Assembly (NCBI GenBank): GCA_031082225.1
Contig: JAVHLG010000009.1
Span: 1-64,000, forward strand
Length of the DNA: 64,000 nt
Source of the DNA: Desulfovibrionaceae bacterium
GTDB taxonomy: Bacteria; Desulfobacterota; Desulfovibrionia; Desulfovibrionales; Desulfovibrionaceae
Direction: 5' to 3'
Part shown: piece after piece, positions 62,526 to 64,000 of the stretch
Position numbering within the stretch: position 1 is the stretch's first letter
How the letters are laid out: each line of letters begins with the position of its first letter
The notes under the pieces: model-generated
Told to the model about the DNA's origin: nothing
Seen by the model: only the letters and a program-made list of their open reading frames with translations
The model's database searches: none
Position numbers and translations under genes: made by a program

Positions 62526-62628
62526 GTGCGGCGTTCACAAAAAACATTTCTGTTTTTTGTGAATAAAAATCATATATTCAAGGTGTTGCTGCTTGTTCAA
62601 GCATAACGGACATTCCCGAGCGCAACAC
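62526..62628. repeat. Palindromic MITE-like element, copy 2
   Basis: The unit is about 103 bp and resembles copy 1 at 20036-20136. It has imperfect ends (GTGCGGCGTTC and GAGCGCAACAC), a perfect 12-bp hairpin (62534-62545 with 62552-62563, 6-nt loop), and GGTGTTGC repeated near 62582. Its right-hand terminal base is the G of the TAG stop of the convergent CysRS-like gene, again in a CTAG. Confidence 0.75.
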
Positions 62629-64000
62629 TAGGCCCCTTTCTCCGCCAGGGGGTACAGGCGCGTCCCGGCCGGGGCGTCCTCCAGCCGGAATCCGGCGGCG
62701 GCGATGTCGCCGCGCAGGCTGTCGGCCAGGGCAAAATCCCTGTCCCGGCGGGCGGCCTCCCGCCCGGCCACCAAGGCGGCCAGGCCCTCGGGCCACGCCG
62801 CGCGGGGAACGGGCAGGTCGTTTTCGTCGAGCAGCCCAAGCACGGCGTCCACCTCGCCCAGGGCGGCCAGACAACGCGCCGCATCCGCCGCAGACAGGCG
62901 ATGGGCGGCGGCCTGGGCGTTCACGGTCCGGCAAAAGGCAAAAAGCTCGGGCCAGAACCGGTACAGCCCCAGATCCTCCTCCAGGGCCTTGGACAGGGCG
63001 GCGAAAAGCTCCCCGGCGGCCTGGACGGCCCGGTTTTCACCCGCTGCACCGGCCTCGTCCCGGTCTGGGGCGGCGGCATCGGCCATCTCGGTCAGCATGA
63101 CGGCCGTCTCCTGGACCCGGGCCCGGTTTTTGGCCCACATGGCCAGGGTGTCCGGGGCCTGGGACAGGCTCTTGCGGTAGGCCGTGGACAAAAGCCACAT
63201 CCGCACTTCACGCCAGGACAGGCCATCGGCCACGACCTCCCGAAGCCCGGGGCTCATCGCCTCCCCGTCACGGCGGACCGCCTCCGACCCCTTGACCTGA
63301 CCGGTCACCAGCCAGGCCGCGGGGCTGACGTTCGCCGCCCGGGACCAGATGGAACGCAGGTTTTCCAGATGCGGGAAGCACTGGTCCTCGCCGGCCAGGA
63401 CCACGCTGACGGTCGACAGTCCGGCCAGCGCGGCCACGGCCATCTGCAAAAACCAGCTCGGCCGGACATTGCCCCAGGGCGTGACCAGGAGGTCGCCGCG
63501 CTTCAAGTCCTTGAGGCTCACCCGTTTGAGCAGGGTGAAATCCTGGGGGTTCTCCTTGAGATAGGCGGCCAGGTCCACGGTCTTGCCCAGGGCCAGCTTG
63601 CTCTGGTCGGCGTGCAGAAGCTCCCCGTAGCCCTTGTCCCGGGCCACGTCGAAATAGACGCTGCGCAGCTTCTCGTAGGCCAACCCCCGGCGCATGAGCT
63701 TGTCGGCCAGATCCACGGCCCGGTCCTTGGCCGTCGAGGCGGTCACGAAGGACACCCCAACCCCGAGGTGCGACGCCGTCCGGGTCAACCCGTCCAGGGC
63801 CCCGGCCACGAAAACGGCCCGGGTGCTCCCGGCCGCCGCAGCGGCCTGGAGGGCCTTGTCCTCCAGGTCGGCCAGCCCGGCCACGGCCTCGACCCTGGCC
63901 CCGCACCGCGCCAGATAGCGGCGCAGCACGTCGAGAAACACGATGCGCCGCCAGGCGTCGGCCTCGTCGGGAACGGTCAGGGGCGGTCCCATGGCGAACA
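62628..64000 (-). CDS. Cysteinyl-tRNA synthetase-like protein with degenerate catalytic motifs (partial at window edge)
   Basis: About 456 residues are visible; the frame is open past base 64000 and an ATG at 63992 may be internal. The C-terminal part clearly matches CysRS, including its anticodon-binding end (AARRDRDFALADSLRGDIAAAGFRLEDAPAGTRLYP). However, the positions of the catalytic motifs have changed. CGPTVYDYSHIGHA aligns with MGPPLTVPDEADAW, so the zinc Cys and HIGH are gone. WHIECSAM becomes WFLQMAVA, removing the second zinc Cys. The DLIFPHHENE region becomes EDQCFPHLENL, and no KMSKS is found. Aminoacylation of tRNA-Cys is very unlikely; a non-canonical role is inferred. The stop codon abuts the palindromic element. 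Confidence 0.85.
   Translation of the reverse strand, partial: FAMGPPLTVPDEADAWRRIVFLDVLRRYLARCGARVEAVAGLADLEDKALQAAAAAGSTRAVFVAGALDGLTRTASHLGVGVSFVTASTAKDRAVDLADKLMRRGLAYEKLRSVYFDVARDKGYGELLHADQSKLALGKTVDLAAYLKENPQDFTLLKRVSLKDLKRGDLLVTPWGNVRPSWFLQMAVAALAGLSTVSVVLAGEDQCFPHLENLRSIWSRAANVSPAAWLVTGQVKGSEAVRRDGEAMSPGLREVVADGLSWREVRMWLLSTAYRKSLSQAPDTLAMWAKNRARVQETAVMLTEMADAAAPDRDEAGAAGENRAVQAAGELFAALSKALEEDLGLYRFWPELFAFCRTVNAQAAAHRLSAADAARCLAALGEVDAVLGLLDENDLPVPRAAWPEGLAALVAGREAARRDRDFALADSLRGDIAAAGFRLEDAPAGTRLYPLAEKGA

Overview
The window is high-GC DNA (roughly 65 percent by eye, with a few AT-richer patches) whose gene content fits an anaerobic, motile, nitrogen-fixing member of the Desulfovibrionaceae or a close relative. 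The pointers are a group II type nif set with nifI1/nifI2 inside the operon, a compact flagellar export block, UbiD-type menaquinone decarboxylase, alanine dehydrogenase and a B12-dependent methionine synthase without a reactivation domain. No sulfate-reduction or rRNA gene lies here, so the taxonomy is inference.

Layout. 1-440: edge of an AT-rich IS4-type element. 503-5402 (minus): complete branched-chain amino-acid ABC transporter livK-H-M-G-F, preceded by ald (5609-6721). 7232-8962 (plus): an outer-membrane beta-barrel protein and fliM. 9138-11597: an NTF2-like protein, a quinone-reductase-like MDR enzyme and a WYL regulator whose reading frame runs 276 nt antisense into the MDR gene. 11693-18775 (minus): ftsH-folP-cdaA-cdaR-eutB-eutC, closely spaced or translationally coupled, with eutBC where glmM might be expected. 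19157-24641 (plus): sigma-54 promoter, nifH, nifI1, nifI2, nifD, nifK and a thioredoxin-like 2Fe-2S ferredoxin. 24789-26055: a broken IS3 element followed by an AT-rich spacer.

26494-30056: a membrane hydrolase, a small coiled-coil protein and ettA. 30425-40422 (plus): flagellar block fliR-flhB-flhA-flhF-flhG-fliA-fliL plus three uncharacterised proteins and a cNMP-binding protein. 40567-42830: ubiD family and an MBL-fold protein. 42845-49302 (minus): radA, a zinc-ribbon membrane protein, hpt, a GNAT, a TlpA-like thioredoxin and metH. 49533-56844 (plus): rpoH-type sigma factor, TPR lipoprotein, LolB-like lipoprotein, rpiB, tkt and glpX. 57063-60613: methyltransferase, isochorismatase-like hydrolase, an orphan flagellin-like gene with a sigma-28 type promoter, and a tiny secreted repeat protein with a sigma-54 type promoter. 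61086-61251 (minus): tRNA-Asp and tRNA-Val. 61539-64000: an alpha/beta hydrolase and a cysteinyl-tRNA synthetase-like protein that has lost its catalytic motifs.

The most unusual items are the catalytically dead CysRS-like protein at the right edge, a two-copy palindromic element of about 100 bp whose end lies on a CTAG stop codon in both copies (after nifH and after the CysRS-like gene), the secreted repeat protein with its own sigma-54 type promoter, and the orphan flagellin-like gene whose promoter matches the FliA encoded in the same window.
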